Below the pieces are notes generated by a model. The model was given only the letters and a program-made list of their open reading frames with translations, was not told the DNA's origin and ran no database searches. From contig JH154348.1 in assembly GCA_000226015.1 (NCBI GenBank), positions 127,992 through 171,862 of the forward strand: DNA of 43,871 nt, given 5' to 3'. Below, one piece after another: positions 33,048 to 43,871 of this stretch (the first letter of the stretch is position 1; each line of letters starts with the position of its first letter). This DNA comes from Mnemiopsis leidyi. Taxonomy: Eukaryota; Ctenophora; Tentaculata; Lobata; Bolinopsidae. The position numbers were made by a program, and so were the translations under genes.

Positions 33048-34924
33048 TTTTAAGTTGGTAAATAATATCGTTACATAACTCATAAGTGCAAAGTAACATG
33101 TTTTTAACTCGTGCTCGCCCTCGTTTAAACCATATCATCATTCAAAAAAAGGTATTTTAGGAAAAAATTAAGCTCGATTATCATAAAATCAAAGCCAACG
33201 ACAAAATTAGTAGAACTTGGCGAACTATAAAGGTTTGCTGCGAGCCGTATAAGTATATCGTACAAAAATTTGAGCTATCTTCTTTCATCAAATCGACTGG
33301 CTTGGATCATGAAATCTATCTCTTGGCGATAATCATACGCCGGGAACTAGTGGGAACAAATCCACATATATGTATAAAATGTATATAAAGATTCATATAT
33401 CATTAGCTGTGAAGATAACCAGGTGAACTGGTTCTACATGATAAGCCGTGAACCATTCCACGTAGTATCGATTATTAACGTATATGCGAATAAAACCAGA
33501 ACAATTAAATGAAATAACTCGTGTTTAAGTTCAGTACAACGTCGGTGTAATTTCATAAAAGCACTAGCTTCATGTAAAAAGTATAACTGAGCAATTGGCT
33601 AAAATTACAATCTGAAACAGCTCTCAGTATAAAAAACAGCATCATATGTTAAGTGAGGTAGCTTTAAAGAGATCCAAGTTACATATTCAATGCACCAATT
33701 TTTCGCGGGCACTGATGCAAAGACGGAGCAGTAGCACATGCCCATTCACCAGAGTACAATTAAGTAATTTCACACCATAAGTTGGGAAGTGTAGTTCGAG
33801 TTTTTACGTGCTCTTATCATGGCAGCTGCTCGTCTTCATACTCACGACTGATCAGACTTATTGCTGGAATTAATTCAAGCAATAGAAAACTAAGCCTGCA
33901 GGGGGTTTCTGAAACTTGATTAATTTCGCGCTATAGTAACACGAGAATATGAGCATCTCCTGGCTCTGTTATTGTACTTGAGTACTTGTAGGTTACTGGA
34001 AATTGACATAGCTTCAATATCAAGTACGCTCTTTACTAGTGAACCATGGTGGCAGTTCTTAACATAAGAGTTGCCATTTTTCATGTTTTATGCAATTGCT
34101 TTTACTTACAAAGCTTTCTACAAATGAAAGACACCGTGTCCCAGTATATTGTGCGATTTGTCTTCTCCAGCGAAATACTAATTTGCAAAACCAATAAACA
34201 ATTTTATTGCTTTACCCTATCTTTCTATTCTTATTAGACATGAAAAGATATGGAATCGGTACGAAATCGATTGCGAAGAGTCGTTAGACTTAGGCACCAA
34301 TTGTGTAAGCTACCATGTGGCTTGCATATAGTAATCGTAAAGAAATTATAAGTAGGGAATCTCGCCACCACTCTCTGGACCAAAATATACTATACTTAAA
34401 CAACAAGGTGTCCTGCTGTGATCTAACTCATGACGACGGTCAAGCCTAATGATTAGAATCGATTTAAGCAGTGACGTCTTAATATTTGTAGGTAATAAGT
34501 TGATGGTAAATTTCAATAATTAGAGTTGATATGCCAAATTTTACCGGTGTTATGGGATAGCTATATATTTCGCAATTTAATGGAATGAAATTCTCTTGTC
34601 ATTTGCATAATCATCAAAGATCTTTGTTCTTGTTGCACTTGCAGTCGACGATATTGCTTAACTTTAAAAGCCGAGGGCTCACCTTACACAAGTCACAGCA
34701 GAACCAAGGAGTCTGGAGTTGGTACATTAGGAGCTAGTTCCTCTTAAATCGAGAGTCTGGTATCTTGATGCACTGGACACTGGTTGGTGGTTCATACTGC
34801 ATAGTATTTGTTGACCCATCCATGATCATCAATCACATGTAAATTTCCAGCAGAAATTAACAGTCTTAGCCACATGGTAATGCCTTAAAATATCATTTTG
34901 TACTGCTCTTGTAACGCCAAAAAG
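33048..34924. other. Intergenic, 1.9 kb, nothing recognised
   Basis: AT-rich, with only short unrelated frames on both strands. No repeat family, RNA gene or promoter motif that I can support. Confidence 0.6.
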
Positions 34925-35105
34925 ACCAAAATGCAAAATTTCCCGGGGCTTCGCCCCCTGGACCCCACCGGGGCGCTGCCCCTGGACCCCGCTGGGGGCT
35001 GGCGCCCCCAGACCCCAGCCTTATTTTTCGCGCCGCTCACTGTAAGCTTCGCTCGGCCACTTGCACCCCCCAAGTCAAAAAGCTGGATACGGCCCTGCTC
35101 ACCTA
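34925..35105. repeat. GC-rich interspersed repeat island
   Basis: An abrupt GC-rich block in AT-rich DNA, built of alternating G and C runs that fold on themselves (CGGGGCTTCGCCCC near 34943, GGGGGCTGGCGCCCCC near 34993) and repeating CTGGACCCC. It ends with a GGATACGGCCCTG-type sequence. The style recalls the hairpin-rich core at 275-420 but is not the same sequence. Most likely a transposon-derived fragment; no gene. Confidence 0.6.
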
Positions 35106-35404
35106 AAGGCCTTAAAATCCCAAATCATGCAACTGAAGATTACTTTACAGCGGACTAAAACGGACTTTCAGAATTTAGGAAGTATCTACTGACCAACTTG
35201 ATCGAATCTTCAAATTATTGAAAACGACAAACCTGGCATTTCAACGGCACGAGACCATTACCATTATAGTGTTTAAGGAGAGAATTTGAAACAGGTACAA
35301 TCTTTGAGCTTTTGAACTTTCCCCGTCTTAAACTTAAAGCCTATACCTGTCGACAGGACTAATTTTAATTCTCATGCACGAAGAAGCCTTTTGTCTTTTT
35401 GTAG

Positions 35405-35708
35405 GTTGTGTGAAGCTGGACTCCCGAACAGTACTTACTCTGTAATCTCTGCAGTGCGGGAAGAGATTACAGATCTCCGAGTTGTGCAAGGCTTGATCCT
35501 TACAGATATTATGATTTCGAAATTCGATATCGCATTTCAGCGAGCGGTGTTCTCTGAGGAGAAATCAATGCTTTTGACAAAATCAAATGCAACTATAGGC
35601 TACCGGCACACAAGTACGGGAATGCAGCTGCGGCCAGCTTATGATATATTGGTTCCTCGCGCTGTCGGTCAATCAGCTGACTCAGAAGGGAACAGGATAT
35701 CAAACTGA
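35405..35708 (+). CDS. Possible exon of unknown protein
   Basis: A 100-codon open frame follows a good-looking acceptor (pyrimidine run then TAG at 35402-35404) and ends with TGA at 35708. It has no ATG at its start, so if real it would be a terminal exon. Composition is richer in GC than the flanks. The protein resembles nothing I recognise. A 10-bp perfect inverted repeat (TGTAATCTCT, 35441-35450 and 35462-35471) lies inside it, which could equally mean non-coding repeat. I could not find a convincing upstream exon. Confidence 0.2.
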
Positions 35709-36409
35709 GAATAGCCAGGGAGGGATCAGGTCTACATAAACCCAGCACTCCGTCATGATAATTTTCATGATGAGTTCGTGGTGCACCTTTCTGCTGTCAA
35801 GATTCTCACTCCTTCAGTTATAAGGAGGAATATTCTGCCCTATCATGATTCACGCACCTGATTTTACCTGCATAATAATACGGCCCGGCTATTCTAAATT
35901 AGTAGATTAGATCAAATGAGACTTGGCAATGGGCACCCAATTCGCAAATGAGACATCTGCGCATCCAGACAAAAACTTATTGCAAAAACGTCGATATTGA
36001 ATATTTTTCCAATTAATGCTTTAATGCTTTTGCAGTGGGGGGAGACACTACTAAGCGGGAACACACTCATGGCACGAAACTTTACACTTCTGAAGTGGCA
36101 GGAAACTCTAATACTAATAGTAATATAACTAAACGTTAAAATTTGAAAGATTTTGAGTGAAAACTTTTTTTAAATTGCGTTTTAATTCGAGTCGATCACT
36201 GTCGAACAGGCAGGCCAAAAAGACTGCCTTATCTAAAATAGTAAGTATTTCATTCTTTTCTTGGCCGACAAGGTTGCTTCAATGCCAATCTCTTAAAAAG
36301 TCCAATACCGAATATGTCAAATTAGCATAATTGACAATTGTTCAGAGATGGAAGAAAAATAATTCTATAAAAACATGTTGTAAAACGAACATGTAAAACG
36401 AACTGAATA

Positions 36410-36706
36410 TCAAATAAAAGGAACTGTAAGAGCTAAAAGAATGAATGACGTGCCATGCTGAAATACATGCTCAGAAGTTAAATTCACTCCAAAGTTTCCC
36501 CAAATATTAAAATACTTGTTGACAAAGACTTCAAAACGTTTGCGCAAGGCAGCAATATTGAAGCTCTGTCCTTCAAGTTTACGAACTAACTTCTTACAAT
36601 CCAAAATGAAATTGTTTAAAGTGCTATTAATATAACGAGCTAAACGAAATAACTGACTAATGATTATACCGTAAGACTGGCCCTCAGAAATATTTTTTAT
36701 AACCAA
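36410..36706 (-). mobile_element. Fragment of a retroelement reverse-transcriptase tail
   Basis: An open minus-strand frame without an ATG (it begins at TTG) reads SYGIIISQLFRLARYIN, followed by LRKRFEVFVNKY and later GVNLT. This matches, from memory, the conserved tail YGVxxSQLxRxAR...F..R....KYG(V/C)S found after the reverse transcriptase in many repeated animal retroelement proteins. No catalytic RT motif survives nearby, so it is a short remnant. The exact retroelement class is not assigned. Confidence 0.6.
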
Positions 36707-37090
36707 GACACCAAGGTATTTAACTTAAAGACAGAAAAATTCGATGCAGTAGAACTAGATCAGTAAATTGCTACAAATTCGAAATTTTGAATGATGAATC
36801 ACAATACAAAGGTAAAAATGTCAAAATGCTAAAAAATAAAAGGGTTGAATTTCAGAACAAATCAAAATGCAGGAGTAGAAATACCACTATTTAGGCACGA
36901 ATTAAAAAAGTTACACTTACAGACCATGTCCGACATTCACAAGCAAATTGCAATGCGACTATAAAAATATTAGGTCATGATAGCGAATTGACTACGTTAC
37001 CAGCTAAACTGCGCAGTATTGCACACCTATACTTTGAGCTTTGGAGGAATCTGGAATGCGAAAACAGCTTTAAGGAGTTGCTTATTATTG

Positions 37091-37181
37091 CACTTTAAGT
37101 TGCACTTTAAGTGCATTTAACTTTAAGTGCATAAATGAGCACGCAACTCATAGTTCCTTATACTTATACTTATACTTATAG
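37091..37181. repeat. Short tandem repeats (TTGCACTTTAAG and TTATAC units)
   Basis: TTGCACTTTAAG is present twice in a row from about 37088, followed by further CTTTAAGTGCAT pieces. About 30 bases on is a microsatellite of TTATAC units at about 37157-37181. Simple repeats in intergenic DNA. Confidence 0.65.
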
Positions 37182-40100
37182 TGCATGAGGTTGTAAGATA
37201 TTTGATTTTGATAAAGATTGAAAAGTGATCGAATGTGTGGAACGCGAAGATAGATGGCTTCGTGAGCAGAGCTGAACATTGTATTCATCAAAAAGACATG
37301 ACATGCGAATAGATATCAATATGTATGACGAATTGCGCGATCTTTAAGTTTAGATAAGGTCAAATAGGTAAGAGCATTACATGGGGCACGACCAGTGGTC
37401 TTGATTTTGAAGACCAAAAGTGCGCCATATTTAAAGCAAAGAGAACAGAAGCTATGGCTATATATATGTTAAGTTGAAAGAAGAACAGGACCAGTAACCT
37501 AGCAACAATAACTCAGTATGTAAAGCCAAAGGCTTATAGTTGGTACTGGTAGGAAGGAGCACGAAGTCGAACGAATGCCGCTATCGTTAAAAGACTGAAA
37601 CAGGTGATCTGCTCGTCCTCGCTCCGATTTGTTCTCTTTTTCTTTGTCTCTGATACAGCCAGGAGTATAATATTTACATTGTTTTAGCTGTTCGGACTTC
37701 GGACAGCCCTATCTCTCGTTCCGAGCCGCACCTGTTCCCCATACCACGGTCCAATTTTACAGGGTCCTGCACCTCTACCACTTCTAATAGATTTTCTCCT
37801 ACCATGAAGTCAAGATCGGTAGCTAAAAATCTTACAAAGATTTTGACTGATCGTTACGTCAGGTGGCCACTCGAATTAGACACTTCAGATCGGATGTTTT
37901 CTTGGATTATAAGTCAGGGAAGCAGATCAAATTGTTGACTAGTTGCCGGTGAGGAAGTACAAAAATTGCGATCGAAATAGAATTTTCAAAAGCAGCTTAC
38001 TTAACAGCATGCGTATATATACGAACATAACAGGTTACAATCTTGTGCGACGAGTGTTACTAATATTACAAAATTTAAGCCTTTAAGGCGCGTCCAGCCG
38101 TCCATAAGAGGGATTGCTTTACGTAACTTAGTCACCTGGCTTATTTATAATTGGGCTGTATTAATGTAGCACTCAGAGCTAAAATTTTTGCTAACCGTTA
38201 ACTACTGCATAGTGAGAACTGAATTTGTTTGAATTCACATAAGCAACAACAATTTGGCATGATCAAGCTAACACTAGACAGCACACATTGAAAAGGGCGT
38301 CACAAATCCAACGGTTGATTAATTGCACTTGGTCATTGTGGAAGCAAATATAATACCTGAAATACAAATGCACTGCAAGTTATAGAAACCAAAGAAAGTA
38401 GGGAAATCTTATTTGGATATTACAAGGTAACCATCCACTCCGCCATATTGAACTGGGAATGTAATATCTGAGGTTTCAACTCCTGTAATTGTGCAAAAAT
38501 TAAGAATCTTATACATGAAGTCATGAAAACTGATTTTAAATTTATCACAAATTTAATATTTTATTTGTGATCAGCATTTAAAAATTGATTAAATGTAATT
38601 GATTTTTTCTTTCAAAAAGTGTCAGACAGCTACATATGTGCAGTGCCACATGACTTATGGTGTTTCTTCATAGGTTTATACTTATAGATGCAAAAGTATT
38701 TCGAAGCGTCGACTTAAAGTTAATTAAGCAATACTGCATATTCTATGATATATACAAGAGCACATAATCATCACACTATTATTACAGTGAGACAGTGAAA
38801 CTGAACTGCAATCACCCTGCGATGTATAGAGTATTTACCACCTAAATGAAAACAGAAGGTAGTCTATTGCTCGTCCCCATGAATAATCATATCAAGCATG
38901 TTGTGAGTCTGAACAGCTATATATCGGTGGTAATGTCAATAGCGCCTACAAATCGCACAGAGAATTTAGCCACCAAGACAGGTTGTTGTCCCCGAGTAGT
39001 AGGTAATGAGCTTTACACATGCAGCTATTGAGGGTGCTGTTTGAAAGGGCAACATGACAGTGAGCTAGGCAACCACTCAATACTTCAATAGCTCAATGGT
39101 ATGCTTTCTCTCCCGCTCTCCGTCCTTGCTCCTTGTAGACGTGATAATGGAACTCTCGGGAACACAAAATGTAATTGTAAACGTGTCAAAACGAGCCCAG
39201 GTCTGCAATCTGCCGAGACGACGTGGCAGCTAATGACTCTCGGGCCAAATGATTGGGTTCTACGTAAGGGACGGACAACAGCCTGGAAGTGTTGAGACGT
39301 TACCTAGCAGGTTCCGTCTAAGTGGAATTTGAGAGTATGACGATTTCAAGATAGATTATCACTTTGTATTTCTCGTAACTACTGCTAGCCGGTAACTCAG
39401 CTAGCTATCATGGGATTAGACTTATAGGATTTTCTTCACAACCATTTGCCTGAGCAGCTAGAATTAGAGACTTTGCTGAGGATTAGGATTATATTATTAC
39501 AGACCCACAATGCAATCTTTCTTTTATATCTCTGAAAAAGTGACTTCCGAAATATTGTTATATCTTGGTGCCATTTCACCACATAAATCTGCACTGAAGC
39601 AGCAGTTTGATGGTAGGGTCAGGTCGGTCAGTAATTGGTTAATTACTGGAGTTGCTAACTTATATGGAGTTGCTAACTAATAGAGGTGAAGCAGCGAAAA
39701 ATCAGAAAAAGTTAAGAAATTATTGTCTCTAGTGGTTGCATGCCAGCATGCACTAGCTTTCGAACTACCAGAGCACTGGCACAAGTTCAGTCTTGAAACT
39801 AATATAGAAGTTAGAACGTCAGCATTAACCATGCCACCTCCCTTTGCCCATCCTTAAACCCTTAACTACTAGGTACCTGCATAACGTACAGCGATTTTTG
39901 TCATTGAACTGCAAAATTTCTCTGTCCATACATGGCATGGAGGTGGTTAACTACTAACGCCTTAATGGCTTGCAATCATTGTCCATATACCCTTCGCGTT
40001 ACATGATCATAGGTAATCGGTTTGCGGTAACCAAACCCCTAAGAATAATTCGAAAAGGCGACAACTCATGATTCACTCGTTAGACGGTTATATGTGGGAC

Positions 40101-40212
40101 TACGAATCAGAACGAAAAGTAGAATGTCAGATGTGTTTGAAAGAGAGATTGCACACACGTATACACGAGTACAGGTGAGCGACCTCGGTAAAACCGACCG
40201 AATTATACTTAC
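37182..40212. other. Intergenic, 3 kb, nothing recognised
   Basis: Contains small inverted and direct repeats (for example CAGTAATT/AATTACTG around 39630-39648 followed by a duplicated TGGAGTTGCTAACT). No gene, RNA or transposon could be supported on either strand. Confidence 0.5.
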
Positions 40213-40321
40213 GGCCGTGCACCTGGTCAGCTTCAGTAAATCGCTGGATAAAACCTGGCTCGCGTGACTGGCACTGTGAGCACACTTCCATGAACCGTGC
40301 ATTACAGCACTGACTGGCCAT
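40213..40321 (-). CDS. Possible first exon of an unknown gene
   Basis: On the minus strand an ATG at 40321 in good context (CCCATGG) opens 36 codons rich in cysteine (MASQCCNARF, EVCSQCQ). They run into a consensus donor GTAAGT at 40212 in phase 1. GC content is higher than in the flanks. I found no following exon at lower coordinates and do not recognise the protein, so this remains a weak candidate. Confidence 0.2.
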
Positions 40322-43300
40322 GGGTTTTGGTGTGTATACTGGCTTAATGGACCATCTCTAGAGTGAATCTGAATAATAGAACAGCCTACTCATGATCTGA
40401 TTAATAACACAAGGAAAGATTACGCGGTGAATTATAGTATAGAAGTTGGTACAGACTGTTTGAGTATCTGCTGATGGGTAAAGTTAAGACTACGCATACG
40501 CAATCATGATGAAATCCGCCCAAGCTTTTATTTAAAAAAGACTAATATATAGGTATGTCTGAGCTGTATAAGTGGTGAATAAACAGCTCAATTTTGTAAT
40601 TATATTCTGTCTCCTAGAATCATCGCACTAGAATCATCCCAATATAAGGTTAACTAATTTGTATTTCCTGATTGAAAGCTTGTCGGTGACAAAGAAACCT
40701 GGTAGCGGTTACTAAATCATTCTCCAACTGGGTCTGATTACTAAGCATAACCAAATAATCTATTGTAGTTAGAATAAAAAGTTCTATTACTAGACAGACG
40801 ACCAACATCGAAAGCAATAGATTTTGATCGGGCGTGCTCACTAATTGCTATCAACCTAAGCGCGTGGTTAGATCGATTTACTCAATAAATTATTCCAACA
40901 TCTAATTTGTGATAGTCACCTACTTGCATTGGAAGACTTGTGAAACGAATGGCGTAAACATATAGATTTGCTGCGTGTAGCAACACATAAGGGAGTTGCC
41001 TGTAATTCCAACCTCTATGATACGATTAATGCCATGAAGGATGGACAAACAAAGACCTCTCAAATCTATAGCAGCTTCAAATTACTAAATTGCTTAATTG
41101 TTTACTAATTCTGAGAGACTGGTGACCTACATGTACAATGTGTACAAACCGCCATCTATCTTGTCTCAATATTTCAGTTGGCCATCTGAAGACCACATGA
41201 AAACAAGAAGCTGTCAAGTAAAGTTTCATACAAACGATGATGCGAGTTTGTAAATCCACAAGAAAAAAAACTTTTTCGACTATGATCCACATCTACACCC
41301 TACGTTATTGATACCAGGTGTGGAGATTAAGTATATCTATCTTGCTAGATCGGATATGTCCACATGAGAGCTGCTGGAGTTCTGGTTTGTGTTTTGATGA
41401 TGTGATTGGGGTGTACCTAGATAGGTATAGTATTAGACTATAAGTAGAGTTTTATATCCTCATGTTGAAGAATATAATTATTATCAAAATCTTGTCCATA
41501 AACCATAGGATTTATAGTAATGTTTTGCCAAGGATTTGCAAAAGAAAGAATGATATGGGCGCTCACTTTTTTTAAGAGCTTAAAATTATGTGAGATGACA
41601 CCACGTACAACGCACCATGATGTAGACTAGGTCTAGAGACTCCTTTTGAAAGGGCAACGTGCTAATTTGCTGATTTCTCGCGTGCAATCGTAATAGTTGC
41701 TTTTAATGTGATATTGAAAGGAAGTGGGCATGGCCTATTCTGGTCCAAGAGCTATGAGCGGATTGCAAAATTAGATTGAACATTAAATTCTAATATGGGT
41801 CTCATGCCGAGATAAAAAACGGTATACGGTGGTTTACCATGTGAACAATGGACATTAATGACACTGAAATCTTGAAATCTTAAAATCAAAATTTTCCCTC
41901 CCTCAAATTCGAATACGATTGGGCAAGTGTGTGTTGCTAACCCCTAGCGAAAGCAATCCCTTTCACTGCCGTTATGATTAATCTTGTTCAGAGAAAAAGA
42001 ATCTTAATCAGGTTTTTAGAAATATTGGCTTAACCGTTATATTAACGGGATAACCATATAACATCGCCTAAATATCGCGAATTGAGCTCTCGTTAAGCTT
42101 AGTAGAATCCCAAGATAATCTCTGTTAGGTGATGATGTTTAAGTCTCATTTGCACTCAGCAAGCTGGGTGAAAATGCAGACTCACAGGTCTCAGCTCATT
42201 AACTCTATATATTACCAAGTACAACAACTCACGCGGTCACAGGCTTGCAAAATTGTTTCAACAGTACGCCTCGTCGATAAAATCTTCAGTAATCAGTATT
42301 TGAAGAAAATGCCGTTATTTTTATCATCAAAGACTGAAATTTCATCCAATGAGCAATGCAATCTGATTCACGTGATAGAAACCAGGTGGTCAAACTCCTG
42401 ATCCTGGCGATCCTGCTGCACCGTGAACAAATTTGATGTACATTACAAGGTCTTTCTGTATTGACTTATGAATGTGCAGTTCTGAAAATACAGTAACTTT
42501 GACTGTGAGAATGAGATATTCATTAAGAAAACGACCGTGGGTGACACTGATTATCATCATCATGCTTTATAGATAGAATCCATGCCTGGATTTGATAGCT
42601 TGATACACGGCCAGAAAATATCGTCCCACGAGAATTTTGATTAATTCTAGAATTTAGAATTTGCTATACGAGCCATCCTAATTAATACAACAAATCCAGT
42701 GATGTGCCAGGCTGTCCAAATTATTCATAATCACTGCATCAGAGTATCGTAATATATTTTCTTGGCTACGATAATTGGTGGGCTCACTGAGTTGGTGACA
42801 AGCCGAATCGAATGGAGATTCATAAAAATTGATTCTATTAGATGTGAAATCGACCAGTTTTCGAAATCGTATGTATAATAAGCTTAGATTTCACAGTAAA
42901 AGCAGAAGCAGCAGGGAAGAGGAAGTTATGATAGATTTTACAATAACAGAATTTGAAATATTTGATTGTTTGTTTTTGTGGGAATAAGCTTGTCTAAATT
43001 TAAGATAAAGATTTGTTTTAAGTTTGTAATTATTGTTTTTATAGCAAATCTTGTATTGTTTAGGAATTGTGCAATGTGCATAATGCATCAAAGTGATCCC
43101 AAATGAACAAATATCGTACAAGAAAGCCTTTATCTAGCTTTGAGACAGACACTAAAATAAAACCTAGGAAATTGGACGGCGATATATTATACCATTGGAA
43201 ATGGTGATACTCGACCTGGAGATGTCGATCAGTAATTATGTCAACTAGGTGACAACTATGGGGAACTAGTGCTGCAGTGTTATCAGAACTCTACCGCTGC

Positions 43301-43785
43301 CGACACCTCGAATATCGAGATGAACACTTCTTATAGCCACATGTGATATGGCCATCTTGTGATAAGTATCGTGGTTCTGAACTAAAAATAGACTTCGTTG
43401 AGCATGAATATCTGGCTTAGATGCAGTGTGAAGTCGGCGGTCAACCAACACTGCATAACTTAACAGGAACTCCCTCCCTTACCCAGTCCTTGTACTCCCC
43501 CTCCCACAACCCCCTCACTCCCAGAGACAGACAAAACACCTTTTGGCGTTACCATCTTGTGGGCCTAACATACAGACCCAGTCTCTCTTTAAAAAACAAA
43601 AATAAAAATAAATTATTATAAGAAGTGGTTTAGAAATCATCAAATAATAGGTAAGTGTAAATGTCATCAAAACTATGTTTTAAAGATAAACAATGTGAAC
43701 AATATTTCAAATGACTCTAATACCATAATGCTTGACTGTTTCGCTTGCCTTTTATACCAAACCAAAGACCAATAAACACGGCCAT
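40322..43785. other. Intergenic, 3.5 kb, nothing recognised
   Basis: AT-rich with only short chance frames. A pyrimidine-rich stretch at about 43468-43530 and an A-rich stretch near 43590-43615 are low-complexity. No feature could be supported. Confidence 0.5.
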
Positions 43786-43871
43786 GAAGGAAGGTACGAC
43801 TACAGTTGCACAACTATAACTGAAATGAAGGAAGGTACGACTACAGTTGCACGACTATAGCTGAAATGAAG
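43786..43871. repeat. Start of a 41-bp tandem repeat, cut by the window edge
   Basis: GAAGGAAGGTACGACTACAG begins at 43786 and again at 43827, and GAAG begins a third copy at 43868. The period is therefore 41 bases. The two full units differ at two positions. The array continues past the window, so its size is unknown. Confidence 0.85.

Noticed and set aside
32726..33078. Hydrophobic plus-strand open frames near 33 kb
   Set aside because: They run through the degenerate minisatellite and repeat its unit rather than encode a protein.

Overview
This is a eukaryotic, AT-rich animal nuclear DNA window. Its coding regions are short exons split by canonical GT-AG introns and use the standard code. 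The gene families (voltage-gated calcium channel alpha2delta subunit, lysosomal-type arylsulfatase, pancreatic-type metallocarboxypeptidase, rhodopsin-class receptor) are metazoan. The divergent alpha2delta protein, the tandem arylsulfatases and the retroelement debris suggest an early-branching or marine invertebrate, perhaps a cnidarian. That taxonomic guess is weak. An 11-base N gap lies inside a tandem repeat.

Layout. 1-2600: debris, comprising a 217-bp inverted-repeat element with a GC-rich core, the degenerate RNase H end of a non-LTR retrotransposon (minus strand), and unannotatable sequence. 2608-21192 (+): a complete 19-exon alpha2delta gene whose spliced frame closes exactly at 1056 aa, with a TATA box and a short upstream ORF. 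Its 5.6-kb intron 12 contains two tandem arylsulfatase B-like genes on the minus strand. One is intact (562 aa); the other is interrupted by a one-base deletion in an A run. Intron 9 contains a ~560-bp, 15-bp-unit tandem repeat. 21513-25500 (-): a complete 10-exon procarboxypeptidase (427 aa), convergent with alpha2delta, with a TATA box. Its introns carry a second 217-bp inverted-repeat element and a perfect 15-bp stem-loop. 29630-32521 (-): a four-exon class A GPCR with one uncertain exon junction. 32522-43871: about 11 kb without a confidently recognisable gene. It holds a degenerate minisatellite, a GC-rich repeat island, a reverse-transcriptase-tail fragment, two weak candidate exons, and the start of a 41-bp tandem repeat cut by the window edge.

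The genes do not form a pathway: calcium-channel trafficking, sulfated glycan breakdown, luminal protein digestion and receptor signalling are unrelated jobs. What links them is architecture: nested antisense genes, convergent 3' ends, and repeat insertions confined to introns and intergenic DNA. I found no convincing new biological system. The best leads are the nested, mosaic arylsulfatase pair with its frameshift and the altered metal-site and arginine motifs of the alpha2delta protein.
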